10,235 nt of DNA from Pseudomonadota bacterium. GTDB lineage: Bacteria > Pseudomonadota > Alphaproteobacteria > Sphingomonadales > Sphingomonadaceae. Shown here piece by piece: positions 1 through 6,879 of this stretch. Within the stretch, counting starts at the first letter, position 1, and each line of letters begins with the position of its first letter. Made by a program: the position numbers and the translations under genes. The notes beneath the pieces were generated by a model that had not been told where the DNA came from, made no database searches, and saw only the letters and a list, made by a program, of their open reading frames with translations. The stretch covers positions 1-10,235 of the forward strand of contig CAUJJQ010000282.1 in NCBI GenBank assembly GCA_963205285.1. The letters are read 5' to 3'.

Positions 1-1
1 T

Positions 2-928
2 ACCAGCGCCGCAGAAATACGTCGATCGTTGATGCCTTTGATGCAAGGGGAAACAATCGGATTTCGAAGCGGGATAATGGCCAGGCGATTTGCCTATTAT
101 CATTTCAAATTATATGGTGAAAGCGCGAGCTATGACATTGAAGTACGTCATAATGGGCGACGGCAGCTATTACGTGTAGCGGGTTCGCAATCGGTCCCTG
201 CAACGATGGCCGACGAGCTGGATTTCGATCGCGCCTTCCGTTTCGAACTGCTGCCCTGCCAGTCGGCATTATTGACCGTCAACAGCTTCGTGTGGGATGA
301 TAAATCAAAATTTCTTGAATTTACACGCAACGCATTTGCACAAATTCAATCCGCTGGCGTCACGTCGCTGGTTATTGATGTGCGCGCGAATGAAGGCGGC
401 AATGACGATTTGTGGCAAGAGGGGATTATGCCCTATATTGCTACCTCTCGTTATCAATGGGCCTCAGCGTTCAAAAAGCGGGTGTTAAATCCCGACCAAT
501 CGAGGGGCGAACGTGCTTTTGATGTCGTGGCGGGCCCGCTCGAAAGTTGGCGTGAACCCGATCTTGCTAACCCATTACGCTTTCACGGAACGACGCATGT
601 GTTGATTGGTCAGGCAAGCTATTCCTCCACGATATTATTTACAAACGTGGTGCGCGACTTTGGCTTTGGTAGGATCGCAGGGACTGGTGGTTTTGCGCGT
701 GCTGATCAGACCGGAGGTACTCAGGTAACGACATTGCCCAACACCGGTCTGGTCATCGTATGGCCCCGCTTTATACTTACCCGCCCATCTGGCGCCCATG
801 CGCCTGAAATGGTCGAACCGGATGTTGCTATCGACGAAACGCGCTTTCGTCCGCGAGCGGCGGTCGCCGAGCTATTGCAATGTCCAGCCGTCAATGCGGC
901 GACATCGCATAGTCCCGCGGGGATATAG
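2..928 (+). CDS. S41-family (tail-specific protease-like) peptidase, 5'-truncated
   Basis: The frame is open to the left edge, so the codons from position 2 are the tail of a longer gene; the TTG/ATG at 29-34 need not be the start. About 308 codons are seen. The first ~60 residues resemble the end of a PDZ-like region. The rest fits the S41 catalytic core: VTSLVIDVRANEGGN (about 359-403), then GQASYSSTILF (608-640) followed by VVRDFGFGRIAGTGG. The serine cluster at 617-628 aligns with the S41 nucleophile. The usual lysine of the GKG motif is absent; the aligned stretch reads GGFARADQTGG and is followed by TLPNTGL, as I recall from the IRBP-like S41 branch. Export cannot be judged without the N-terminus. 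The gene is AT-richer than its neighbours, which may mean transfer. It converges on the gene ending at 1058. Family call is good; activity and substrate are unknown. Confidence 0.8.
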   Translation, partial: TSAAEIRRSLMPLMQGETIGFRSGIMARRFAYYHFKLYGESASYDIEVRHNGRRQLLRVAGSQSVPATMADELDFDRAFRFELLPCQSALLTVNSFVWDDKSKFLEFTRNAFAQIQSAGVTSLVIDVRANEGGNDDLWQEGIMPYIATSRYQWASAFKKRVLNPDQSRGERAFDVVAGPLESWREPDLANPLRFHGTTHVLIGQASYSSTILFTNVVRDFGFGRIAGTGGFARADQTGGTQVTTLPNTGLVIVWPRFILTRPSGAHAPEMVEPDVAIDETRFRPRAAVAELLQCPAVNAATSHSPAGI

Positions 929-934
929 TCGTTC

Positions 935-1004
935 GGGCTGCAACCACGCAGCCCACGCCGGCGCCCCTCCTCTGAAAGGGAGAGGCATCCCCGCGAAGAC
1001 GGGG
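935..1004. repeat. Short GC hairpins in the convergent gap
   Basis: The gap between the two converging genes holds a perfect 7-bp stem (GGGCTGC 935-941 with GCAGCCC 948-954, loop of 6) and a 5-bp stem (CCCCG 989-993 with CGGGG 1000-1004, loop CGAAGA). Neither is followed by a T-tract, so they are not canonical intrinsic terminators. The CCCCGCGAAG...CGGGG element resembles short palindromic repeats scattered in sphingomonad intergenic DNA, but that is from memory and was not checked. Confidence 0.4.
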
Positions 1005-1057
1005 GGGCAGTGGGAGTGACCCAGGGCACCCGCATGGGCCTGAGCCAAGTTTATTGC

Positions 1058-1483
1058 TTATGTGGCGGGGCGCTGCCAGACCGAGAAACTGCTGAGCGTG
1101 CAGCTTGCCCCGCGACTGTCCGGCACCTCTATTGTGTCACCGGCGCAAAGCTGGCTGCCGCTGGTGCGGGTGGGGACGGGCAGATAGGGGCTGCGCGCCA
1201 TGCCGGGACAGCCCTCGGCCAGTTGCTGATCGTAAATCAGGCTGCGCGACACGCGAAATAAAATGCGATTGTCGCTGATGACATGCACCTCGCTGATCCG
1301 GCGGCGGTTGATGCACATCTCCTCCCCCGTGCGCACCAGCGACCCAAGCTGCCGGTCGAGTACCGCCTGCCGGTCGGCGGACAGCGGTGTGTCGTCACCC
1401 GTTGCGCCTGCCGGCAGGGTGAGCAGGCACAGGCCCGCCAGCGCTGATTTCCATGCCCAATGGTGTGTCAGAATATGCGACAC
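1058..1483 (-). CDS. Small exported four-cysteine protein, paralogue of the lipoprotein upstream (DUF6491-like)
   Basis: This is a 141-residue protein from a GTG at 1483, eight bases after the stop of the upstream gene. No Shine-Dalgarno sequence is visible; the frame is open further back, but only inside the neighbouring gene, so I prefer the GTG. A hydrophobic segment (about residues 11-26, ending PAGATG) looks like a signal peptide without a lipobox. The mature part aligns with the protein at 1492-1929: SDN(R)I.FRVS..L.Y...L...CPG.AR is shared, and Cys57, 92, 113 and 128 match the four cysteines there, suggesting two periplasmic disulfides. It resembles a family of short alphaproteobacterial proteins that I believe is DUF6491; the name is uncertain and the function unknown. 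It is probably translated from the same mRNA as its paralogue. Confidence 0.72.
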   Translation of the reverse strand: MSHILTHHWAWKSALAGLCLLTLPAGATGDDTPLSADRQAVLDRQLGSLVRTGEEMCINRRRISEVHVISDNRILFRVSRSLIYDQQLAEGCPGMARSPYLPVPTRTSGSQLCAGDTIEVPDSRGASCTLSSFSVWQRPAT

Positions 1484-1491
1484 GCGCGTGA

Positions 1492-1929
1492 TTACTGGCT
1501 GGCGCGCGCGGTGCGATATGGCGTGAATTCGCCCAGCACACAGCTTGGCCCGCCGATGCCGGTCGAACGATCGACCAGATTGACGATGTCGCCGCGACAC
1601 GGGCCGGACCCGTGCACATTGCTGACCATGATGTCATTGTCGCGGGCGAGGCCGGGGCAACTCTGACGCAGCTCATTCTTGTACACGAGGTTGCCCGACA
1701 CACGATAGAGCAGGATGTTGTCGCTGACGCGGATGGTGTCGGCAGCCTGCGCGCTGTTGAGGCAGGCGACCGGTTCACCCGCCACCTTGCCGCCCAAATG
1801 CGTGTCGAGCAGCGCCAATTGGCGCGGGGTCAGCGCATCGGCATTGGCGCTGGTGCCGCCTGCCGCGCAGCCGGTGAGCAGCATCGGCGCGGCGAGCGCT
1901 GAAAGGGTAAGGAGCAGTTTGTTTGCCAT
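1492..1929 (-). CDS. Small four-cysteine lipoprotein (DUF6491-like)
   Basis: A 145-residue protein starts at ATG 1929 with GGAGAA (1935-1940) six bases before it. The N-terminus is a lipoprotein signal: basic Lys4, a hydrophobic core and the lipobox LLTGC with Cys21. Residue +2 is Ala, so by the Lol rule an outer-membrane location is expected. The mature domain (about 31-138) has Cys56, 91, 111 and 130 and the motif VSDNILLYRVSGNLVYKNEL followed by CPGLARD. The same motifs occur in the downstream paralogue ending at 1058, so the two genes are a tandem duplication that diverged in membrane anchoring. Nothing points to a catalytic activity. The 280-base gap upstream contains three strong inverted repeats, so its expression may be insulated from gloB. 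Confidence 0.82.
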   Translation of the reverse strand: MANKLLLTLSALAAPMLLTGCAAGGTSANADALTPRQLALLDTHLGGKVAGEPVACLNSAQAADTIRVSDNILLYRVSGNLVYKNELRQSCPGLARDNDIMVSNVHGSGPCRGDIVNLVDRSTGIGGPSCVLGEFTPYRTARASQ

Positions 1930-2042
1930 GGCTGTTCTCCGCTAGTTGCGATCCCGAAGGGGTTGGCCCGCGTTTATCTGCGAGTCCTTTGATGACGCCA
2001 GCTTAACATATTTGGCAAAACCGGACATGAACGTTTTTGCCG

Positions 2043-2064
2043 ATCCGAAACTATCGTTTCGGAT
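2043..2064. repeat. 9-bp perfect inverted repeat (hairpin)
   Basis: ATCCGAAAC (2043-2051) is the exact reverse complement of GTTTCGGAT (2056-2064), with a four-base loop TATC. It lies about 115 bases upstream of the lipoprotein start, next to the large inverted repeat. No T-tract follows on either strand. It could be an operator or an RNA stem. Confidence 0.6.
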
Positions 2065-2076
2065 GGCGCGGCACCA

Positions 2077-2141
2077 GCCCACTCCCCCACCCGGCCACCC
2101 ATAAGATACGATCCCGTGGGTGGCCGGGTGGGGGAGTGGGC
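2077..2141. repeat. 25-bp perfect GC-rich inverted repeat
   Basis: The arm 2077-2101 is the exact reverse complement of 2117-2141; the 15-base loop is 2102-2116. The arms are almost pure G/C (the right arm begins TGGGTGGCCGGG and ends GGAGTGGGC), so transcripts of either strand would form a very stable hairpin. No T-run follows on either strand, so this is not a textbook intrinsic terminator, although it could still block read-through from gloB into the lipoprotein gene. It may equally be one copy of a genome-wide interspersed palindrome. Confidence 0.85.
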
Positions 2142-2152
2142 CGGAGCAGCAC

Positions 2153-2179
2153 CGAAATTCGCTGATCAAGCGAATTTCG
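2153..2179. repeat. 11-bp perfect inverted repeat downstream of gloB
   Basis: CGAAATTCGCT (2153-2163) pairs perfectly with AGCGAATTTCG (2169-2179); the loop is GATCA. It lies about 30 bases past the gloB stop and would fold in the gloB 3' UTR, where it could protect the mRNA end or help termination. There is no T-tract after it on the minus strand. Confidence 0.65.
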
Positions 2180-2209
2180 AAACAATGCTTATACGCGGGC
2201 TTGCGCCAA

Positions 2210-2935
2210 TTAGGACGCATCCTTGGCCGCGCGCCGTGCCGCCAATTCATCCACATTGCCCGCGCGCATGAAAATATTGGTCGCGCGTTCAGCGCCGATG
2301 GTCGTCGGCACCGTTGCTTCGCCGCGTTCGCGCATGGCGCGCACCGCTGCCGCGCGGTCGATCAACGCTGCATTATCCGGCTCTATAGTCAGCGCGAATT
2401 TGGCGTTGGAGAGCGTATATTCATGCGCGCAATATACTTTGGTCGCATCATCGAGCGCCGCCAATTTCTGCATATTGGCGAACATTTGCGCCGCTGTTCC
2501 TTCAAACAGGCGGCCACAGCCCATGGCGAACAAAGTATCGCCGACGAAAATCACCTGCTCGCTGGCAAAGTGAAAGGCGATATGCCCGGCGGTGTGCGCC
2601 GGAACGTCGATCACCTCAGCCTCCAGCGCGCCGAGATGCACCACATCCCCGCCGGTCAGTTGATGGTCGAGCGTGGGGATATGCGCCGCATCGCCCAACG
2701 GGCCGCTGATAATCGCGCCATGCGCTGCCTTTATCCCCGCATTGCCGCCAATATGGTCGCCATGCCAATGGGTGTTCCAAATCTGCGATATGCGCCATCC
2801 GCGCGCATCCGCTGCTGCCAGCACGGGTTCGGCAACCGCCGGGTCGACCACCAAAGTCTCCCCGCTCACCCCGTCATGCACCAACCAGACATAATTGTCG
2901 GACAGGACGGGGATGCGCACGATTTCCAAAGCCAT
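2210..2935 (-). CDS. gloB: Hydroxyacylglutathione hydrolase (glyoxalase II)
   Basis: GloB hydrolyses S-D-lactoylglutathione to D-lactate and glutathione, the second step of cytosolic methylglyoxal detoxification. The 241-residue protein is a metallo-beta-lactamase fold with the binuclear-metal motif THWHGDH (His56, His58, Asp60, His61), then PAHTAGH (His114), GDTLF (Asp133) and AHEYT (His171). The glyoxalase II hallmark GCGRLFEG is at 139-146 and a short C-terminal substrate-binding part follows; length is near the usual ~250. ATG 2935 is chosen because it gives the family N-terminus (MALEIVRIPVLSDNY), overlaps the gloA stop as TAATG and has GGGAGT (2941-2946) just upstream; the frame stays open beyond that inside gloA. 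Translational coupling to gloA is expected. All expected metal ligands are present. Confidence 0.95.
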   Translation of the reverse strand: MALEIVRIPVLSDNYVWLVHDGVSGETLVVDPAVAEPVLAAADARGWRISQIWNTHWHGDHIGGNAGIKAAHGAIISGPLGDAAHIPTLDHQLTGGDVVHLGALEAEVIDVPAHTAGHIAFHFASEQVIFVGDTLFAMGCGRLFEGTAAQMFANMQKLAALDDATKVYCAHEYTLSNAKFALTIEPDNAALIDRAAAVRAMRERGEATVPTTIGAERATNIFMRAGNVDELAARRAAKDAS

Positions 2936-3381
2936 TACCAACTCCCGATATTGGGCATCGACGCCCATGGTTCCGCGGGCGGCAAATGCCCGTCCTGCAA
3001 CAATTCGATCGAAATGCCATCCGGGCTTTTGATGAACGCCATATGCCCGTCGCGCGGCGGCCGGTGGATGGTGACACCGGCATCCACCAACCGCTGACAA
3101 GTGGCATAAATATCCTCCACCCGAAAGGCCAAATGGCCAAAATTGCGCCCGCTATCATAGCTTTGCGGTTCTGCATCGGCGTCCGCATCGGGGGCGGGCC
3201 AATTATAGGTAAGCTCCACCTCCGCAACGCCATCCTGCCCCGGACAGGCAAGGAAGATGAGCGTAAAGCGCCCAGCCGCCACATCAAAACGGCGCACTTC
3301 GGCAAGGCCGAGCAGGGCGAAAAAGGCAATCGTCGCATCCGGATCGCTGACGCGGAGCATGGCGTGGAGGAAATGGGGCAT
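2935..3381 (-). CDS. gloA: Lactoylglutathione lyase (glyoxalase I)
   Basis: GloA isomerises the hemithioacetal of methylglyoxal and glutathione to S-D-lactoylglutathione. The 148-residue protein is a vicinal oxygen chelate protein of two repeats. The four metal ligands known from E. coli GloA can be placed: His6 (MPHFLHAMLRVSD), Glu56 (VELTYNW), His83 (GHLAF) and Glu126 (SIELL). A short insertion rich in Asp/Ala (PAPDADADAEPQ, 62-73) lies where E. coli has a tighter turn. The start at ATG 3381 matches the family N-terminus; only a weak GAG precedes it, and the in-frame upstream extension has no family support. The gene is first in a gloA-gloB operon and is divergent from the SIMPL gene, with 116 bases between the two starts. 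Confidence 0.95.
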   Translation of the reverse strand: MPHFLHAMLRVSDPDATIAFFALLGLAEVRRFDVAAGRFTLIFLACPGQDGVAEVELTYNWPAPDADADAEPQSYDSGRNFGHLAFRVEDIYATCQRLVDAGVTIHRPPRDGHMAFIKSPDGISIELLQDGHLPPAEPWASMPNIGSW

Positions 3382-3497
3382 ATTCAACTCATCGATAAAA
3401 TAGAACGGTTCATCGCACGGAAAGCCGACTCGGCGCATATGTCCGGCGCGCGGCTGACTGGCAGTTTGGCGCAGAACATGGGGCAAAGGATAGTCCA

Positions 3498-4274
3498 ATG
3501 ACAATGGATGTAACAGAGGGGGGAAATGGCGCATCGCGCGACGCAAGCGGGCGCTGGCAGCGCCTGCTCAATAACCGTCATGCGGTGATTTTGACCGCGA
3601 CCGCTATCGGCGCGTTGGGCGTGATGGCTGGGGGCTGGTTTGCAGGGTCGGGCTTGGTGCGGATGAAGGATGCCGACCGTGCGGTGACCGTACGCGGCCT
3701 CGCCGAACGGGATGTGACGGCGGATATGGCGACATGGAGCCTCAACTATTCGGCGAGTGCGTCCGATCTCGCCAGCGCGCAGGCCGAAGCGTCGGCAGAT
3801 ACGGCGGCGGTGCGCGCCTATTTTGCGGATTTGGGATTTCCGGCCACGACACTCAGCCCCGCCGGGGTCAGCGTGTCGAGCTTTACCGATAACAATGGCG
3901 TGCCGCGTTACACGGTGCAGCAGCGGTTGCAGTTTCGCTCCGCTGATATTGCCCGCGCGCAGCGTGCGGTGGCGCGGCAGTTTGATTTGGTGTCACGCGG
4001 CGTTGCGCTCGATGGCGGGTCGGCGATGCAATATAGCTATACCGGCCTGAACGCGATCTAAGCACCAATGATTTCAGAGGCAACGCGCGACGCGCGGCGG
4101 GTGGCCGAACAATTTGCGCATGATTCGGGCACCAGCGTCGGCGGTATCCGCAGCGCGACGCAGGGGTATTTTGAGGTGAATGCCCGCGACGATGGCGGCG
4201 ATGAATATGGCGCGGCACAAACCCCCAACAAGCGCGTGCGGGTGGTAACGACGGTCGTCTATTACCTCAACTGA
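3498..4274 (+). pseudogene. SIMPL-domain (DUF541) membrane-anchored protein interrupted by an in-frame TAA
   Basis: Translation starts at ATG 3498 after AAAGGA (3485-3490). Residues ~29-50 are a membrane anchor, followed by the SIMPL domain beginning AVTVRGLAERDVTADMATW. The frame stops at TAA 4059-4061 after YTGLNAI and continues in the same frame, after Ala-Pro, as [21 protein letters not shown] to a TGA at 4272-4274. In SIMPL proteins these stretches are contiguous (GLN.I-K-P.MI.EAT..AR), so one codon, probably Lys or another single-base neighbour of TAA, has become a stop. No ribosome-binding site precedes ATG 4068, so independent translation of the second half is not supported. The intact frame argues for a very recent mutation, a sequencing error, or readthrough. 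Full length would be 258 residues. SIMPL proteins (E. coli YggE is one) are envelope proteins of poorly defined role. The 3' end overlaps the convergent TPR gene by 13 bases. Confidence 0.75.
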
Positions 4275-5131
4275 GGCGGCGTAGTGGCGGGCTGGGCAGC
4301 GGGTGCGGCGGGGTTCGCTGCGCCCGCTGCATCGCGTGCGATTGCCTCGGCTTCCAAAATATGCGCGCGCGCAACGCTCGCCGCATGGCCCGCGCCGCCC
4401 CAGTTGGACGCATCGCGCCACGCCTGTATCGCGGCGGGCACATCATTGCGCGCGGCGGCGATATTCCCGGTTTCGAGCGCGATGTCGGGGTTTTGCGGCG
4501 ACAGGACGGCGGCCTGCGCAATGTCATTTGCGGCGCGCGCCAAGTCCCCCTGCCGCCGTGCCAAGGTTGCCGACAACAGCCAGACCAGCGGGTCAGTGCG
4601 CGAAGTTTGGGCGATGGCGGCGTCAAGGTCGGCGCGTCCCGCCGCCATATCCCCCAATGCCAATGCGGCGCGAGCACGGTCCAAATGCGCTTCACCCAGC
4701 GCGCGTCCGGACAAATGGCCGAGCGCGAGTGCTGCATCAAAATGGCTGCGTGCGCCCGCCGCATCCCCGGCGGCAAGCGCGGCGTTGCCCGCCTGCATCC
4801 ACAGGCTCGCCGGGTCGTGTGCGCCCGTGGTGCGCGCGGCATCGGCAAAGGCGCGCGCAGCATCCGCATAAGCGCCTTTGGCAAAATAGCCGCTGCCCAG
4901 GCATTGGAGCGCAAAGGCACCGCCATTCACGGCGATCCAGCTTTGCGCCTCTGCAATCGCGGCGTCGGGGTCGCTCGCCACCAAATCCTGACAGGCAAGC
5001 GCCCGCGTTTCGGCGGGGGAGAGGAGGCTGCTGCCCGGGGGCGGGGTCTGCGGCGGCGGCACGTTGATCGGCACGTTGACCGGGGCAGGGGCAGGGGTGG
5101 CAGCTTGGAGGAGGAGGGGGAGGATCAGCAT
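4262..5131 (-). CDS. Exported TPR-repeat protein
   Basis: This is a 289-residue protein from ATG 5131, preceded by GGAA (spacing about 7) inside the end of the hydrolase gene; the two genes overlap by seven bases (ATGCTGA), which suggests coupling. A short hydrophobic N-terminus ([11 protein letters not shown]) is followed by a proline-rich linker (about 12-33), then alanine-rich helical repeats from about 39 to 265 with TPR-like signatures such as [43 protein letters not shown] and [21 protein letters not shown]. The C-terminus is a low-complexity Ala/Pro tail. It is probably a periplasmic protein-interaction scaffold; the partner cannot be told. Extreme GC at third positions creates long open frames on the other strand, which I treat as shadows. 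Confidence 0.85.
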   Translation of the reverse strand: MLILPLLLQAATPAPAPVNVPINVPPPQTPPPGSSLLSPAETRALACQDLVASDPDAAIAEAQSWIAVNGGAFALQCLGSGYFAKGAYADAARAFADAARTTGAHDPASLWMQAGNAALAAGDAAGARSHFDAALALGHLSGRALGEAHLDRARAALALGDMAAGRADLDAAIAQTSRTDPLVWLLSATLARRQGDLARAANDIAQAAVLSPQNPDIALETGNIAAARNDVPAAIQAWRDASNWGGAGHAASVARAHILEAEAIARDAAGAANPAAPAAQPATTPPQLR

Positions 5132-5880
5132 GATATTTCCGTGCAAATGGCGGCAATTTCGCGCAGCAACAATGCAATATCGGCATCGCGCGACAGGCGG
5201 TGGTCGCCATCCTTGACCAGATGGAGCCTAACCCTAGCTGAACCAAAACCGTCCACCAACTGCAACGCATTTTCCCACGGCACATCCGCGTCCGCCATTC
5301 CGTGGAGGATGGTGAGCGGGATGGTGAGCGCAATCGGCGTGTCGAGCAGCAGATGTCGTTCGCCCGATTGCCAGAAGCCCAGCGTCGTCAGGCTCGGTTC
5401 GCTGCCATAGGGATTGGGCTGGATCAGCCGGCCATCGCGCGCCAGCACCGCCTTTTCATCCGCATCAAACCCCCAGCGGGTGAAATCGGGCGCAGCGGCA
5501 ATGCCGACCAGTGCCGCCACTCGTTCGGGCATAGCGCGCGCCAGCAACAGCATCAGCCAGCCGCCCATTGATGATCCGACCGGCAGGATGTTGTCGTCGC
5601 CTGCCAATGCGGCGACGATGTCCATCGCATCGCCGAGCCATGTCTCCAGCGTCTGGTCGGCAAAATCGCCCGCGCTTTGCCCGCAGCCGGCATAATCGAA
5701 CAGGATGCAGCTCTGCCCATTGGCGACCGCCCAGTCAAAAACGGCACCCGCCTTGCCGCCCGCCATGTCGCTGGCATAGCCGGGTAGGAAGAGGAGGGTC
5801 GGTGCACGCCCGACATGCTGGCGATAGGCAAGACGCGGACGGTGCGCACGGTCAAGAAATTGGGTGGCGGCATATGTCAT
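5125..5880 (-). CDS. Alpha/beta-hydrolase (ABHD10-like serine esterase)
   Basis: A 251-residue single-domain hydrolase. Visible catalytic features are the oxyanion-hole strand LLFLPGYASDMAGGKA (29-44), the strand FDYAGCGQSAG (61-71), the nucleophile elbow VGSSMGGW with Ser104, the acid HGMADADVP with Asp197 and the catalytic His227 in DGDHRLS. The combination LPGY.SDM.G.KA, FDY.G.G.S.G and GSSMGGWL resembles the ABHD10/acyl-protein thioesterase-like branch, so a thioesterase or esterase on a small acyl substrate is likely; the substrate is unknown. There is no signal peptide, so it should be cytosolic. ATG 5880 fits the family N-terminus although no clear Shine-Dalgarno sequence precedes it. 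It is the first gene of an operon with the TPR protein and is divergent from the cytochrome operon. Confidence 0.88.
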   Translation of the reverse strand: MTYAATQFLDRAHRPRLAYRQHVGRAPTLLFLPGYASDMAGGKAGAVFDWAVANGQSCILFDYAGCGQSAGDFADQTLETWLGDAMDIVAALAGDDNILPVGSSMGGWLMLLLARAMPERVAALVGIAAAPDFTRWGFDADEKAVLARDGRLIQPNPYGSEPSLTTLGFWQSGERHLLLDTPIALTIPLTILHGMADADVPWENALQLVDGFGSARVRLHLVKDGDHRLSRDADIALLLREIAAICTEISC

Positions 5881-5908
5881 CGCGCAAAGGATAGTGGGCG
5901 GCGCGCTT

Positions 5909-5937
5909 GCGTCCAGTGGCGATGTGGCGCACGTATC
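5909..5937 (+). promoter_or_regulatory. Candidate ECF sigma promoter of the cytochrome/molybdoenzyme operon
   Basis: GCGTCC (5909-5914), 17 bases, then CGTATC (5932-5937). It has the same layout as the element upstream of the fasciclin gene, differing at one -35 base and two -10 bases. It lies 90 bases before the GTG start at 6028. It is the weaker match of the set and rests only on similarity and position. Confidence 0.4.
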
Positions 5938-6027
5938 CATTCCCGATAGGTGCGCCTGTCCTACAACGCCAAAAAAGCGCATAAGCATGGGGCGGCGCAG
6001 GGCCGCGCATAAAAAGGTGATTTACGT

Positions 6028-6879
6028 GTGAAGTTACGCAGATTTCTGCCATTTTCTGCACGGCAACAATCGGCCGTCTCACCGCCGATTCACCGGCTTT
6101 CGACCCGGCTCTGGCATTGGTCGATGGTGGTCGCGCTGCCAATATTGTTGATGAGCGGGCTGACAATTTTTAACGCTCACCCGCGCCTTTATTGGGGGCA
6201 ATTTGGGGCAAATGCTGACGCGCCATGGCTGGAAATCGGTTCGGCACAGGCGGTGGGGCAGGCGCCTGTGGGCTTTGCGCAAGTTGGCGTATTGCGCATT
6301 GAAACCAGCGGCATTTTGGGTGCCAGTCGGGGCAGCGATGGTCGCTGGCAGCGGCTCGCCTTTCCGCATTGGCTGACCATTCCATCCAGCTATGACCTTG
6401 CCTCGGCACGGCTTTGGCATTTTTTCTTTGCGTGGATATTGGCGCTGCCGCTGCTCCTTTATCTCGCCATCAGCATCCTCAACCGTCATTTGTGGCGCGA
6501 CCTTTGGCCGCGCTTGGCGGAGGTTGGCCCGCGCCATATCTGGGCGGATATGGCGGCGCATGCGCGCTTTGATTTTTGGCGCGCGGGGCCAAAGCCCTAT
6601 AATATTTTGCAGAAAATGGCCTACCTCTCGGTGCTGTTGCTCTTTCTACCGCTGGTCATACTGACCGGCCTTACCATGTCGCCGATGCTCGACGCCGCAT
6701 GGCCATGGCTGCTCGACCTCTTTGGTGGGCGGGCGAGCGCGCGGTCATTCCATTTCATCGCCGCGATGGCGCTCAGCGGATTTTTCCTCATTCATTTTCT
6801 GATGGTGCTTCTGTCAGGGCCGGTCGCGCAAATTGGCGCGATGCTGCACGGCGGGAAAAGCGGGGAGCATGGCGCATGA
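6028..6879 (+). CDS. b-type cytochrome membrane subunit (cytochrome b561 / COG4117-like)
   Basis: This 283-residue integral membrane protein probably passes electrons between the quinone pool and the molybdoenzyme encoded next. Translation starts at GTG 6028, strongly supported by AAGGTGA at 6014-6020. Four membrane segments are seen at about 32-50, 131-151, 199-217 and 243-263, with a periplasmic loop of ~80 residues between the first two. Histidines suited to heme ligation are His30 (TRLWHW), His131 (LWHFFF), His242 and His256. The motif LMSGLTIFNAHPRLYWGQFG is typical, in my recollection, of the thiosulfate-reductase-type cytochrome b group. The stop overlaps the next start as ATGA, so the two are an operon. 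A candidate ECF promoter lies at 5909-5937. The family is well supported; the exact redox partner is inferred from the neighbour. Confidence 0.9.
   Translation: MKLRRFLPFSARQQSAVSPPIHRLSTRLWHWSMVVALPILLMSGLTIFNAHPRLYWGQFGANADAPWLEIGSAQAVGQAPVGFAQVGVLRIETSGILGASRGSDGRWQRLAFPHWLTIPSSYDLASARLWHFFFAWILALPLLLYLAISILNRHLWRDLWPRLAEVGPRHIWADMAAHARFDFWRAGPKPYNILQKMAYLSVLLLFLPLVILTGLTMSPMLDAAWPWLLDLFGGRASARSFHFIAAMALSGFFLIHFLMVLLSGPVAQIGAMLHGGKSGEHGA

Noticed and set aside
2120..3097. Long plus-strand open frame (325 codons) across gloB/gloA
   Set aside because: It lies opposite two well-supported glyoxalase genes on the minus strand, has no ribosome site and shows no recognisable domain; it is a GC-bias shadow.
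4068..4274. Separate small gene starting at ATG 4068
   Set aside because: It is the in-frame continuation of the SIMPL domain, and no ribosome site precedes it.
4303..5410. Long plus-strand open frames across the TPR and hydrolase genes
   Set aside because: Arg/Ala/Gly-rich nonsense composition opposite genes with clear motifs; typical high-GC antisense frames.
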